Assembly (NCBI GenBank): GCA_028571685.1
Contig: CM053146.1
Coordinates: 63,645,431 to 63,709,430 of the forward strand
Direction: 5' to 3'
DNA from: Heterohyrax brucei
Lineage: Eukaryota > Chordata > Mammalia > Hyracoidea > Procaviidae
Length of the DNA stretch: 64,000 bases
Shown: positions 11,040 to 21,454 of the stretch, in pieces
Layout of the letters: the number at the start of each line of letters is the position of its first letter
Position numbering within the stretch: position 1 is the stretch's first letter
Notes under the pieces: model-generated
Database searches by the model: none
What the model was told of the DNA's origin: nothing
What the model saw: only the letters and a program-made list of their open reading frames with translations
Made by a program: the position numbers and the translations under genes

Positions 11040-11795
11040 AGCCCTGAGGGTGCAGTGGGTAACATTTTGGCTGCTAGATGAAAGATCGGCAGTTTGAGCT
11101 TACCTAGCCATTCCATGGGAAAAGACCTGGAGATCATAAAGATTGTTAGGTGCTGTTGAGTCAATTTCAACTCACAGTGACTGTGTAAGAGAACGAAACA
11201 CTGGGTGGCCCTGTGTTACCCTCCCAGTCGTTGCTCTGTTTGACTGCATCGTTGTAAGCACTGTGTCAGTCCATCTGTTGTGGGTCATTGTCTTGCTTAA
11301 CAACCCTCTGTTTTACCAAGCATTGTGGCCTCCTTCAGGGACTGGCCCTGACTGATAACATGTCCAAAATATGTAGGACAAGTCTCGCTGTCCTTGCTTC
11401 TAAGGAGCATTCTGGCGATACAAATAAGTTCACTCTTCTGGCAGTCCATAGAATATTCAGTATTCTTCACCAACACTGTAATTCAAATTCTTTGGTTCTT
11501 TCCTGATCTTCTTGGTTCGTTGTCCAGCTTTAACATGCATACAAGGCAATTAAAAATACTATTGCTTGGGACAGGTGCACCTTAGTCCTCAAAGTGATGT
11601 CTTTGCTTTTTAACCCTTTAAAGAGGTCTCTTGCAGTAGAATGGCCTGAAGCGATATGTTGTTTAATTTAACTGCTGCTTCTATTGGAATTAATTGTAAA
11701 TGCAAGAAAAAATACCACCAAGAAAACTCTGGGTAATTCTACTGTATCACATGAGATCAGCTTGATGGCATCCAACAATAACTACAGGGCAAACC
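11040..11795 (+). mobile_element. AfroSINE, long form, split by an RTE LINE
   Basis: The head is at 11040-11140 (gagccctgagggtgcagtgg, then gatcggcagtttgagc) and the tail is at about 11705-11795 (ctgggtaattctactgtat, then gatggcatccaacaataac). The middle is occupied by an antisense RTE. The SINE is therefore the older host. Its tail has the same form as the RTE 3' end (see findings). Confidence 0.75.
11141..11690 (-). mobile_element. RTE-type LINE 3' part, inside a SINE
   Basis: Reads antisense on the plus strand starting from its 3' end: attgttaggtgctgttgag, cactgtgtcagtccatctg, ccaaaatatgtaggac, ttctaaggagcattctgg, ccagctttaacatgcatac, ending near atttaactgctgcttc. It is 5'-truncated and lies within the AfroSINE whose head and tail flank it. 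Confidence 0.82.
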
Positions 11796-12084
11796 AGAGG
11801 ATGAGATGCCCGAGTTTCCCTTTAAAGTTTGGAAACTTGCTAGTGCTAAACAGATGCAGATGCTCTCAATTCACAGAATATAACCTACTAGCTGTACGTT
11901 TCCATAATAGGACCTCCATCAATGTAGTCCCATAGGCATGTTATATTGAGTAATGTATTTACTTAGGATATTAATGTAACACCTTGGTGTGGTAATACTT
12001 TGTAAAAGTGTGCTAAATAATGCACATTATTTTTCTCACATTTGTTGAAGTTTAGCAAAATTAGAATCCCTCTGTGCAGTATTA
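11796..12084. other. Unassigned spacer
   Basis: About 290 bp with no recognised element. Confidence 0.35.
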
Positions 12085-12800
12085 GGAATCCTTGGGTGGC
12101 ACAAATGGTTAAGTGCTTGGCTTGAATTCTCATGGGTTGAATTGTGTCCCCCCTCCCCCCCAAATAATGTTCCTAGCAGTTTGGCTAGGTCATGATTCCT
12201 GCTACTGTGTGATGTTCCCTTATGCTGTAAACTCTGCCTCTGTGAAGTCAGTGAGGGAGGATGGGCAGCAGTTGTGTTGGTGTGGCAGGACTCAATGTGC
12301 AAAATTGTCCTGTGCCTTGAGGCAATCTGTTGGGAGATGAAGGCACAGGAAGCAAGCAGAGAGCTTGGAACCTCACACCACCCAAAAAAGCACTGATGGG
12401 AGTAGAGCACATCCTTTGGACCCTGCGCCTTGGAAGGTTCTGTGCCTTGGAAGCTCTCCGTCTAGAAGATTGATGATAAGGACCTTCCTGCAGAGCCCAC
12501 AGAGAAAGCCTTCCCCTGGAGCTGATGTCTTGAATTTGGACTTGTAACCTATTGGACTATGACACAATAAACTTCTCTTTTTAAAGCCATCCACTTGTGG
12601 TATTTCTGTTAAAGCAGCACTGGATGACTAGGATGGCTACTAACAGAAAGGTTAGTGGTCTGAGCCTACCCAGAAAGTGCCTTGGAAGAAAGGACTGGCA
12701 GTCTTCTGAATGATCACAGTCACTGAAAACACCTCTGGAATGCAGTACTATTCTGAAACACATGGGATCTCCAAGAGTTGGAATCATCTCAACAATGACT
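12085..12800 (+). mobile_element. AfroSINE, long form, split by an LTR
   Basis: Head at 12085-12122 (ggaatccttgggtggcacaa, atggttaagtgcttggct); body and tail resume at 12634 (tggctactaacagaaagg, cttggaagaaaggactggc, ctgaaacacatgggatctcc, gagttggaatcatctcaac). The 5-bp repeat tggct on both sides of the LTR shows that the LTR jumped into this SINE. Confidence 0.88.
12123..12633 (+). mobile_element. MaLR-like solo LTR with 5-bp target duplication
   Basis: 511 bp, sense orientation, starting TGAATT and flanked by tggct at 12118-12122 and 12634-12638. Visible blocks are gggttgaattgtgtcccc, agcaagcagagagcttgg, agaaagccttcccctggag, the polyadenylation-type signal cacaataaacttctc near 12561, and atccacttgtggtatttc. 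A 5-bp duplication is what ERVL/MaLR-class integration makes. The end has decayed from CA to GA. No internal viral genes are nearby, so this is a solo LTR. Confidence 0.85.
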
Positions 12801-13795
12801 ATTTTTTACGTGCAGTATTAAAGCTACACTGTATTGCTTACTTTGTCCCTTATTAAATATGCAAATAAATTTCTCCTTTCCAATTTTTAAGTTAACAAAA
12901 ATAAGCATGTCATCTTTTAATGGTTTTCATTTTTAAGCAGTTGAAAGGGAACATAAGTTGTCAAGTGGAGCCTATTCTGTGCATTTTTACTTAACAAAGT
13001 GAGTTTGAAAAGAAACTTCACTTTATGAATGTCTTTTTCTTCTTTTTTTATTATATAGGATTTTTTAAACTTTTTTTGTTTTCCCTGTGTCAGACTGAGT
13101 ATCCCTGAGAGAAAACAGACCTTCCCAGGGAATTCAGATTCAGTGCTTATGATCTCCAGTCCTGAATGAATTCACTTTTTTCCGCTGAGGTAAGTAGAAA
13201 CTAGGCTATAAAAGAATTCACATCAACTCCTGGTTAATCTTTAGTTTTACAATGAGTCCGGCTGCGTTTTCTCCTTAACGATTTAATTAAGCATCAGATG
13301 TCTGGCCTTGCTTGTCAAATAAACCAAAAGTCTGACTTTATTCTATTTTGAAGTTTGTAGTTGAATACTTACATACCGTCTGGGGAAAGTTACATTGGTG
13401 GTGGCAGAATGCCTTTCTGCACACATCATGAAAACTTATCAAAAGTGGAGATACAATGGCTAGATCTGCTGGTAAAGGAGGTTCTTTTTGTTTTTCTAAC
13501 AATGCCCACTTAATTCATGTTCTCTGACTCTCTTTTTCTTTCCCTTTGCTAATTGAGACAGGGGCAAGGTCTGAGGCTGCACTGAATGTGTCTAGGCATT
13601 TGTAAGGGGTAGGAAGTCCTTCTAAAAATGAAAATAAGCAGTTTAAGATCCTTGCCTTAATAAAGTACTCAATTACCCATATAGATAAGAGAAAATTTAG
13701 AAAATGGAAAGCCACGGATAATTCAGAAATCATTCTTCCTTAATTTAAAGCCTTATCCCATATTTACGTATATTTATATCATATAGCAATGTGTT
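12801..13795. other. Unique sequence; exon-like segment at 13094-13189
   Basis: No repeat recognised. It contains a 96-nt segment bordered by a pyrimidine tract ending ttttccctgtgtcag and by the donor-like gag|gtaagt (see findings). Otherwise AT-rich with no convincing coding frame. Confidence 0.45.
13094..13189 (+). other. Exon-like segment (candidate, probably non-coding)
   Basis: Preceded by a T-rich tract and cag at 13091-13093, and followed by gtaagt at 13190-13195. All three frames meet stops, so if spliced it would be a UTR or lncRNA exon. No branch-point or partner exon was confirmed. Confidence 0.2.
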
Positions 13796-13975
13796 GCGGT
13801 GCCTCGGTGGCACAAACAAGCATTCAACTACTCATCACTAGAGGTGCCTGGGAAACAGGTTTAGCAATCTGTTTGTGAAAGGTCACGCCCTTGAAGGCTC
13901 TATGGAGCAGTGCTGCTCTGCACACATGGAATCTCCTTGAGTTGGAATCAACATGAGGGCAACTAACAACAGCAA
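13796..13975 (+). mobile_element. AfroSINE, long form
   Basis: Head tgcctcggtggcacaaacaa, middle ggctctatggagcagtgctg, then cacacatggaatctcc and gagttggaatcaac, tail aactaacaacagcaatg. Diverged, and the B-box region is weak. Confidence 0.78.
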
Positions 13976-14069
13976 TGCTCTGTGATTGCAAATTGCTGAC
14001 AAGGTATCGGAAAAAATACTGCCAGGCCTGCTTTCCTGCCTCTATGGGAATCTTCCAAAATGATTTTTG

Positions 14070-15440
14070 TTGTTGTTAGGTGTCTTTAAGTTGGTTCTGA
14101 CTCATAGCAACCCTTTGCACAATGGAAAGAAACACTGCCTGGTCCTATACCATGCCCACAATTATTCTGCTTAAGCCCATTGTTGCAATCACTGTGTTAA
14201 TCCACCTTATTGAGGGTCTTCCTTTTCTCACTGGCTCTCTATTCCACCAAGCATGATGTCCTTCTCCAGGGACTGATCGCTCTTGACAAAATGTCCAAAC
14301 TATAGAAGATGCAGTCTTGCCATTCTTGCTTCCAGTGAGCACTCTGGTTGTACGTCTTCCAGAACAGATCTGGAATCCATGGTACATTCACTATTCCTCT
14401 CCAGCACCACAGTTGAAAGGCATCAATTCTGTCTTCCTTATTCATTATCCAGCTTTTGCATGCATATGATGCAACTGAAAATTTCATGGCCTGAGTCAAA
14501 CTCAACCTTACACCTCAAGGTGACATCTTTGTTTTTCAATAGTTTAAAGAGGTCTTTTTCAGCAAATTTTCCCAGTGTAACATATCTACTGATTTCTTGA
14601 CTGCCCTTTCCATGGTCGTTGATTGTGGAGTCGAGTAAAATGAAATCGTTGACAATCTCAATCCTTTCTCCATTTATCATGATGTTGCTTACTGGTCCAG
14701 TTGTGAAGATTTTTATTTCCTTCATTTTGAAGTGAGAGATGAAAGCCTGAAGAACTGTAGCCTTTCCTAAAATACCAGAAGCTTGAGGGCTTCAAACCTG
14801 AAGAGTTACAGCCTTGTTAAAAGCACCAGGAGCCTGGAAGCCTGGAACAAGAGAAACCCCCATGCAAGTGCTTCCTGGGAGCAGAGCAGTTCGACCCCAG
14901 AGAAAGGAGAGCCCCTCCTCTCAACTTAAGATGCTTATCTTTATCTTTGTAACCATGTTAACACCAGTTAGAAGGTAAAATGATAATTTGTGAAACTGCT
15001 TTGCCAGTGAAACTGGAATATGAAATTCTGTAAACCTGCAGATGCCAATTGGAAGAATGTATGAAAATTCCTTTGTTTGCTTCTTTGAGAAAACTTATAA
15101 ATAGGTATGTTTTAACAGAACAGGGAGCGCAGCTATTTTTCAGACTTGAGTCTGACCACCGCACCACCAATAGTAAATCCTCTTCTTAAAAGACAAAATG
15201 GTATTTAAGGTGTTTTCTGCTCTACAGGCCAAACATGTCTTTTTCCTGCAACAGAAGTGCAATCTGTACTGAAGGCTGTAGTCTTTGATCTTCATCTGTA
15301 AGTGCTTCAAATCCTCTTCACTTCTAGCAAGCAAATTTCTGTTGTCTGTGTAACACAGGTTGTTAATGAGGCTTTCTCTGATCCTGTTGCCTCTTTGTTC
15401 TTCATATAATCCAACTCCTCAGATTATTTGCTTGGCGTAA
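14070..15440 (-). mobile_element. RTE-type LINE 3' half, split by a solo LTR
   Basis: Antisense copy starting with its 3' end (gttgttaggtgtctttaag), then ccaagcatgatgtccttctc, ttattcatccagcttttgc-type blocks, ccatttatcatgatgttgc up to 14732; it resumes at 15254 (gaagtgcaatctgtactgaa) and continues to about 15440 (ttcttcatataatccaac, agattatttgcttggc). The interruption is exactly the LTR at 14733-15253. Minus-strand frames show RT-domain scraps such as SEEDLKHLQMKIKDYSLQY (the frame at 15140-15334 runs on into the LTR). No frame is intact. Confidence 0.88.
14733..15253 (+). mobile_element. Solo LTR, ERV1-like, 4-bp target duplication
   Basis: 521 bp from TGAGAG to GCAACA, flanked by gaag at 14729-14732 and gaag at 15254-15257, inserted in the RTE. 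It has a TATA-like cttataaatagg near 15094 and a following block that could be the R region, with aatagtaaa as a weak polyadenylation signal, so the plus strand is probably sense. A 4-bp duplication fits gammaretrovirus-like (ERV1) integration. No second LTR or gag/pol/env remnant lies beside it. It shares no obvious sequence with the MaLR-like LTRs of this window. Confidence 0.78.
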
Positions 15441-15602
15441 GCCCCACTTGTCTGTCAGTTTGCCATACTGTGGGAGCTTGTGTATTGGTGTGATGCTGGA
15501 AGGCATGCTACTGCTATTCAGATCCCAGCAGGGTCACCCACGGCGGACAGGTTTCAGCTGAGCTTCCAGAGCTTCCAAAAATGGTAAGGATGGGTATACA
15601 TA
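15441..15602 (+). mobile_element. RTE LINE 5' end piece, opposite orientation to its neighbour
   Basis: Contains the RTE 5' start blocks ctgtcagtttgccatactg, gggagcttgtgtattgg and gatgctggaaggcatgc, then cagcagggtcacccac, in sense on the plus strand. The RTE half directly to its left is antisense. The two may be one insertion with an inverted 5' part, or two insertions. Confidence 0.6.
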
Positions 15603-15699
15603 CTGCGGCTTGGAGATCTTTCAGATAAAGGTGTAAGAACTACTGAAGTCTCCTGCATAAGGTTTCTATATACTTTTCACTAAGTGTATTCTTTACCTA

Positions 15700-15775
15700 G
15701 AGTCCCCGGGTGGTGCAAATGGTTACTAAGCTTGGCTGCAGCCTACCACACCAGGGCTGGCCATGTATTTTAATA
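15700..15775 (+). mobile_element. AfroSINE fragment (head only)
   Basis: gagtccccgggtggtgcaaa and tggttactaagcttggctgc match the SINE head; similarity fades after about 15775. Confidence 0.55.
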
Positions 15776-16274
15776 CCTAGAGCAGGTTGTGGTCCTTAGT
15801 TACCACAGCAAGTTGAACCTCAGCCAATACTCTCTGGGGTCCAGCTTTCTAAAAACCCCATAGTCAGCCCACTTGACACTGAACCCTCCTCTACCTCACA
15901 GCCTGCTCCAAGCAGCCAGGGTATTGTTGTGCAGTCATGAAGAAAATCTCTTAAGTTGCTGTAAAAAACCCACAAAATAATTTCAACCCAAATAAAGTAG
16001 ATATGGTGAATAAGCAGGAATTGTAATTAAAATGCAGTTTTATTTGTGTTCCAGATTGTCTTTCTTAAGCTTATTCAGGGAGAGATGCTTTTGCCCCCAT
16101 TAGTGTGCCTCAATGGGAGAATTATTAGCATTTCAAGCAGGGCAGTTCCTGAGACACTGAAATATTTCACGTTTCAGGCCTCTGCCCTCTGATTGCCAGG
16201 AGCATCCTTCCCATCAACCACTGTGACAATCAAACCACGCCCTCTCCTACATTTCCAAATGATCCCTAAATCAA
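15776..16274. other. Unassigned sequence
   Basis: No gene or named repeat seen. Confidence 0.4.
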
Positions 16275-16424
16275 ACCATCTACTGTCTTGTCAATTCTGA
16301 CTCCTGATGACCCTATAGAACAGAGTGGAACTGTCCTGTGTGGTTTTCAAGGGGCAGCTTGTAGGTTTGAACTACTGACCTCTTGGTTAGCAACTGTAGC
16401 TCATTATAACACCAGGACTCCGAA
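16275..16424 (-). mobile_element. AfroSINE, deletion form
   Basis: Antisense: gtcttgtcaattctgactcc, gaccctatagaacagagtgg, then gacctcttggttagcaac and accaggactccg. Confidence 0.85.
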
Positions 16425-16439
16425 TCATCCCTAAAAAAG

Positions 16440-16602
16440 AAACAAAACTCATTGCTGTTGAGTCAATTCTGACTTACAGTGACCCCTATAGGACAGCAGA
16501 ACTGTTCCATAGAGTTTCCAAGGAGAGCCTGGCTGATTCAAACTGCTGACAATTGGGTTAGCAAATGTAGCACTTAACCACTATGCCACCGGGGTTTCCA
16601 AA
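16440..16602 (-). mobile_element. AfroSINE, deletion form
   Basis: Antisense and well preserved: cattgctgttgagtcaattc, ccatagagtttccaaggaga, agcacttaaccactatgcc, ccggggtttcc. It lies just after another copy in the same orientation. Confidence 0.9.
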
Positions 16603-17764
16603 TTACCTTTAGGGTAGGGAAGTAGTATTGTCCCAAAACACAGGCAGGCTCATACTTAGCTGTTCACTTTCAGGTCCTCAAGGCGAAATGGTTTTATAGT
16701 TTCCTTAGGCTGTATATAGCCCAATGGAAAAATCAAGACTTTGATAGATTCAGGCCATAGCTGAGAATTCTGCAGTCAGGGAAGGGACTTGTGGTGAAAT
16801 TCTACTCCCTTATTCCATTAAAAGGTCCCAGCTGGCTAACGTGAGTGCCAAAGGGCTAAGAAAAGGGAGTCAGAGAAGTTTACATTTCTTGATGATGGCT
16901 TGGTTACAACTAATTCTTTTCCTGGATACATTTGCAGATTTTTTTTTTTTTTTTTTTTTTTGAGATTCCCATCACTGGGAACCTGTGGCATGACTGTGAG
17001 GAAGGTGAGATGTCCTCTATTCTTGAGGCCATTGCCCCTCAATCCTTGATTCCCCAGCAAACCACGCTTCCTGCCCCCAGCTCACCTTTCACCAGAGTAA
17101 GGCAGTCAAGAGTTGTGGAACAATTTCTTCATTCTGCACACGGTGGCTTAGAGCCTCACTTTGCAGTGTCACATCAGCTGCGTCTTGGTGCCTGGCTGAA
17201 ACTGCCATTCCAACGTCCTCCTGTGGTCAAGAATTGAAAGAATAGTTTCAAAACAAGTAACTAAGAGCTGATTCTTTAACAGCTGAAGACAGCTATTAAA
17301 GAGTTTCCACACTCTTGTAAAGCACACACAGTTCATTTTTATAACACCTTTTTAGAGTGAAATATGGAGATAGTACTTGAAATATTCTTGTGTCTTGAAT
17401 GGTGCTTAGTAAGTTTATTTTTCTCCATTGCCTTTTGTTTTGTTAAGAATCTCCTGTGATCAGTAAAATGTCATCCCTATGAACTTGTATGACAGTTCTT
17501 GGCCACGGGTCAGTGATTTGTAAAACCTGGATAATAGCAATAACTGCTTGTAAAGGTAACAAAGAATTCTCCTTTATTCTCTTTTCTAATAACTCTTAAT
17601 GTCCTTAAACCTGCTATATTATATTCTAGTCCTGTCACAGTGGAGGCCAGGAGCCCACAGCTAACTTTGCAGGCTTGTTCTTCTCTTGTCTTAAGGAATG
17701 TCTGCAATAGAAGAGGTGCTGGCACAAATACAACAAAAATATAATGACTTGTTTTACAATAACA
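16603..17764. other. Mostly unique sequence; poly(T) run and exon-like segment
   Basis: A run of about 23 T lies near 16939-16961, followed by a GC-richer block to 17236. An exon-like segment on the minus strand is described separately. No repeat family was recognised in the GC-richer block. Confidence 0.45.
17086..17220 (-). other. Exon-like segment (candidate), 135 nt
   Basis: On the minus strand the segment is preceded by a pyrimidine-rich run ending cttgaccacag and followed by gtgagctggg, giving acceptor-like and donor-like borders. One frame is open for 43 codons and hits TGA two codons before the donor-like site. The peptide (…VTLQSEALSHRVQN…) belongs to no family I recognise. It could be chance, a decayed exon, or a lncRNA exon. 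Confidence 0.22.
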
Positions 17765-18080
17765 GCTACTATATGTAACCCTTCATGGCTTACAAAGTGT
17801 CTGCGCTTACATTCACTCATTGATCCTCAGGAGGAAGGATGAGTTGTGGCTTATTTAACAAAGTCAGCGAAGCCCAGACAGAAAAGAAAGGAGACTAAGG
17901 TTTAGTGAATGTTAACTTTGTGATGGGTGTTCTGTTTTGTTGTTAATACATTTACCATCTCATTTAATGGTCACGGAGAATCCTTAACATAAGTATTATC
18001 CTCATCCCCAAGAAACTGAGGCTCACAAAGGTTGAGTCATTTACCCACAGTCATGCAGAGCAGTAAGCATCCATTCAAGA
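17765..18080 (-). mobile_element. MIR-type SINEs, old (one or two copies)
   Basis: 17945-18075 has the MIR antisense order: atttaccatctcatttaatg, cctcatccccaagaaactga, ggctcacaaaggttgag, then acccacagtcatgcagag. A weaker MIR-like block (cttacaaagtgtctgcg, tgatcctcaggagg) lies at about 17765-17880. Confidence 0.65.
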
Positions 18081-18940
18081 AACATGTTCTTTTCGCTGGA
18101 ACTTTCCAAAACTAGGATTTATTAGACCATTTATTCATAAATGCTTTCATACTCATCATACACAGGAAAAAAGGTTTGGGGTGGTTTTATCTGTCTGTTT
18201 TATTGAATTTTAACGCCAGTATGAGGCCAGATGGCCCCAAAAGAGTGAACTTTCCTGGTTCCTAATTTTGGCATTTAAGAGTGAGTGAAAAGAATCTGGA
18301 GAAATAACAGTGCAAGGCATCACACGTCTTTGTAAAACGAGTACTTTGGGACCAATCAAGCCAAGATAAACACTGAGTCATCTCAAGTGAGACCAACACA
18401 ATCCGGGCTCCATATTGCTCATTAGCAGCCTCCAGCGCAAAGCACATGGGACTGGTGGCAGAAGGTTAAACTCTGGAGCACTCCTGTAAACATTTCCAGA
18501 GACCTCCCTCTGCCCTTCATCAATTGCACATTAAACAGCTTCCTGAGTCCAAGATACCCCTTCTTTTGCAGTGCTGAGCAGAGCCTTCCACCCATGCTTC
18601 CTCTCTTAATCTATAATTTTAGGAAGGTCTTGTTAGCTCCCTTTGTTGCAGAGCTAGGCTCTGTTCTCGTATTCAGGCTTTGCAGAACCCTTTCTTCATG
18701 GAGTTTTATAGCAATTGTCAGCTCTTCTCCCAGGTGGAATGCTTCACAGTGCACTGTAGTCTTCACTGCCTTTATGCACACTCAAGTGTTACTACTATTA
18801 AGGCTTTATAAATCACTGAGTTATGGTAGAGAACTGTATAATGCAAGTTGAGATGATGTTCAGTGGACACAGGAGATGTGTTTGGCAGTGGCTACCTAAA
18901 CATCCAAAATAGGAGAGATGAGTTAGCTCTGTTCAAAGCC
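18081..18940. other. Unassigned sequence
   Basis: No repeat or gene recognised in about 860 bp. Frames of 61-85 codons occur on both strands without domain signals. Confidence 0.4.
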
Positions 18941-19097
18941 AAACCCATTGCCGTCAAGTTGATTCTGACTCATGACAACCCTGTAAGACAGAATAGAACT
19001 GCCCCATGGAGTTGCCAAGGAGCGCCTGGTAGATTTGAACTGCCAATCCTCTGTTTAGTAGCCACAGCCCTTAACCACTGTGCAGCCAGGGTTTCCT
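18941..19097 (-). mobile_element. AfroSINE, deletion form
   Basis: Antisense: ccaaacccattgccgtcaag, gaactgccccatggagttgc, aaggagcgcctggtagatt, cttaaccactgtgcagcc, agggtttcc. Close to the consensus as I know it. Confidence 0.92.
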
Positions 19098-19544
19098 ATC
19101 TCTGTTCAGGAGACCTGAAACAAAAGGAAGAGGTGGTGATTGTAAATAAATAATGAGAGAAAATGTAGAAAATGACAAGACAAATCTCAAATCTGAGCAA
19201 CTCCCCAGAAGGAAATTTTTCCTTTTAGTTTTCTGGAAACTCACATCAAAGCAGTTTTATAGAGCCAATAATTCTACACCTTGTCAGTGTGATCATAATG
19301 AACTTCTTGCCTTTCAGAACAATCCACAAGGAGGGAAATTTCCCTCAAATTATGGTAGGGACTTGACCACAGTGGCTGTTGACAGGCATAGAAAGTGCAG
19401 GTCTGCATGGTCCGGAGATAGAATTCACTGTCTTGGGCTTGAGGCTCTTTCAGGTTGTAAGCAAAAAAGATTCAGATGTCCTGTTTCAACAATAGAAGTT
19501 ATCACTCATACAAAAGAGTAAAAGCCCAGCATCGCTGTATAACT
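19098..19544. other. Unassigned sequence
   Basis: A 122-codon frame (19153-19521, +) crosses this stretch. It has no recognisable domain and no codon signal that I can judge by eye, so I do not call a gene. Confidence 0.4.
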
Positions 19545-19765
19545 AAAACCTCAGACTCTGAAGTCAGGTTAGCTGATTTAAAGACTAGCTCTCCCATCCC
19601 TGAGCTGTGTATAAGGTATTTAACCTTCATCAACTCTCACTTTGTCTATAAACCGGGAAAATCAATGTCCAATTTGTGAAACTGTTTGAAAGTTAAATGG
19701 GATAATGTTGGCAAGGCCCTTTGACACTGTGGCTGACATTCAAAAAAAATATGTTTGTTCTTTCA
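19545..19765 (+). mobile_element. MIR-type SINE, old
   Basis: Sense order: cctcagactctgaagtcagg, ctgagctgtgtataagg, ttaaccttcatcaactctc, ttgaaagttaaatgggataa, ggcaaggccctttgacac. About full length and highly diverged. Confidence 0.75.
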
Positions 19766-19794
19766 TAAAAGTAAAATTGCCCTTAAGAAATAGG

Positions 19795-21112
19795 CAGTAG
19801 AAACCAAGGTGACAAATTAGTAAGACACATCATACCATCCGTCTACAGCAAAGACCTGACAAACCAAATGAAACAGATTGAGAGAACAATTCTGGAACCT
19901 TCAGTGTCAAAAAGGAAGGTTAAAGAATTCAACAGAAAACCAACTGGAAGAAAAAAGTGACAGTATGCAGCAACAGAAGTTGAAACAAAGCAGAGGGGCT
20001 CTACCAACTATCCTAGCTCCACACGGCCAGCTTGAGGCAAAGCCCAGTAGTGACCCCAGGTAAGCAGCACAGGAAGGAAACTTCATGGCAGTTCCGTAAG
20101 AGATTGAGAAATGATTTAAATACACCTGGAGGGAAGCAAGGTGAACAGATCTTGACCCAAACTTAGGGAAGGAAAGCATAGAAATGAGAGCAAGAACTCC
20201 AGGGATCCTGTGGTCCACTCATAGGGAAAGAATCCAAAATCCAGAGTAAGTTATACTCAGGAGCAATGGTTCCTGACTCCTTGCACTTGTTTACAGTGGA
20301 CAGGAAGTGCCCTAGCACCCATGTCTGCTAGATGAAAGGGGCACAACTCACTCTTACCCTACCTTCCTGATCAGAAGTAGTAGAAGGTCCCATAATCCTG
20401 GCTGTGCCACCTAAGCAGAGACCATAATAGAAAGCCCCCAACCCAAACCCATTTGCCACCTCCCATACCCATCTGAAGAGCAACAGTACACTCATGTACA
20501 CTCGTCCACCTACCTCCCATGCCCCCCAACTCATCTAGCTGTGGCAAACATGCGACTATGCATGTGACAACACACCCCCTACCTCCCTAAACCAGCAAGA
20601 GGCATCAATCACGCAACCCCACGCACACTAGCCTGACACACAAATCCCTCTATCTGATCCAGTGAGCAACGGCAGCCACACACCCTGCTAGTCTGCCATA
20701 CCTACAACACCTGCCGTACCATCCACTTGGTGAGTACTGTTGTCCACCCTTGCTCCAATGGATTGATGACAGGTGGCGGCCAATGCCTGGCCAGCCCAGC
20801 GTCACCTGCCCTAAATGACAAACAGAGAGCCACGCTCATACCCGAGCAGCCACCTCACCCACCCAGAAACAGATGGTGAGAGCCCCAGTGCTATCACACT
20901 AGTGACTGGAGTAGCACACCCAACCTGTACAAACTCAGACCAAAATAAAACAGGAAATCAGTGCTAAGCAAACAAACATATAGTATACAAGTAAATATAA
21001 CACCTTAATTTCTTAGAGACAACAGAAAATAACAAATCTTTTCAAGACATAGGACAAGATAGATGGCTCAGGCAAGTGACCAAAATGAAGGGCCAAAAAA
21101 CTTCCCTGAGTA
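19795..21112 (+). mobile_element. L1 LINE 5'UTR and start of ORF1
   Basis: Starts aaccaaggtgacaaattag and runs through a GC-richer C-rich 5'UTR (acctcccatacccatctgaa, agcagccacacaccctgc, gatgacaggtggcggcc) into aacaccttaatttcttagag. An ATG at 21062 opens a frame beginning MAQASDQNEGP. I recall this as the 5' region of the younger elephant L1. It is of a different type from the monomer-bearing 5'UTR at 34806. ORF1 is cut after about 17 codons by the LTR that follows. Confidence 0.65.
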
Positions 21113-21453
21113 CCATGATTGAACTGTGACCCCAAATCCTGCCTTGATGATACTAATGAGGGAGAATGGATACTGGTTGCATTAGTGAGGCTGTAAGAGT
21201 ATATTATGCCTTGAGCCGATCTCTTGGGATATAAAGGAAGGGGAACAAGTAGAGACCTGGGGACTTCATACTATCAGGAAAGAAGCAGTACCGGGAACAG
21301 AGTGTGTCCTTTGGACCCAAGGTCCCTGCACCTCAGAAGCTCCCAGTCCAGGGGAAGATTGATGACAAAGACCTTCCTCCAGAGTCAACACAGAAAGACT
21401 TCCCCTGGAGCTAAGGCCCTAAATTTGGACTGGTAGTGTACTGGACTGCACTA
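21113..21453 (+). mobile_element. MaLR-like LTR, truncated
   Basis: Sense: atgattgaactgtgacccc, ttgggatataaaggaagggg, aagaagcagtaccgggaac, agacttcccctggagctaag, then stops at ctggactgcac. The 3' end with the polyadenylation signal is missing, and the 5' third is shortened relative to 12123-12633. Confidence 0.8.
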
Positions 21454-21454
21454 T

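Noticed and set aside
16939..17236. Processed pseudogene (poly(T) followed by a GC-richer block)
   Set aside because: The block contains splice-site-like sequences that a spliced mRNA copy would lack, and no parent gene was recognised. It remains open but unsupported.
19153..19521. 122-codon plus-strand frame as a gene
   Set aside because: No recognisable domain, no start context or splice signals that stand out, and frames of this size occur by chance in a 64-kb window.
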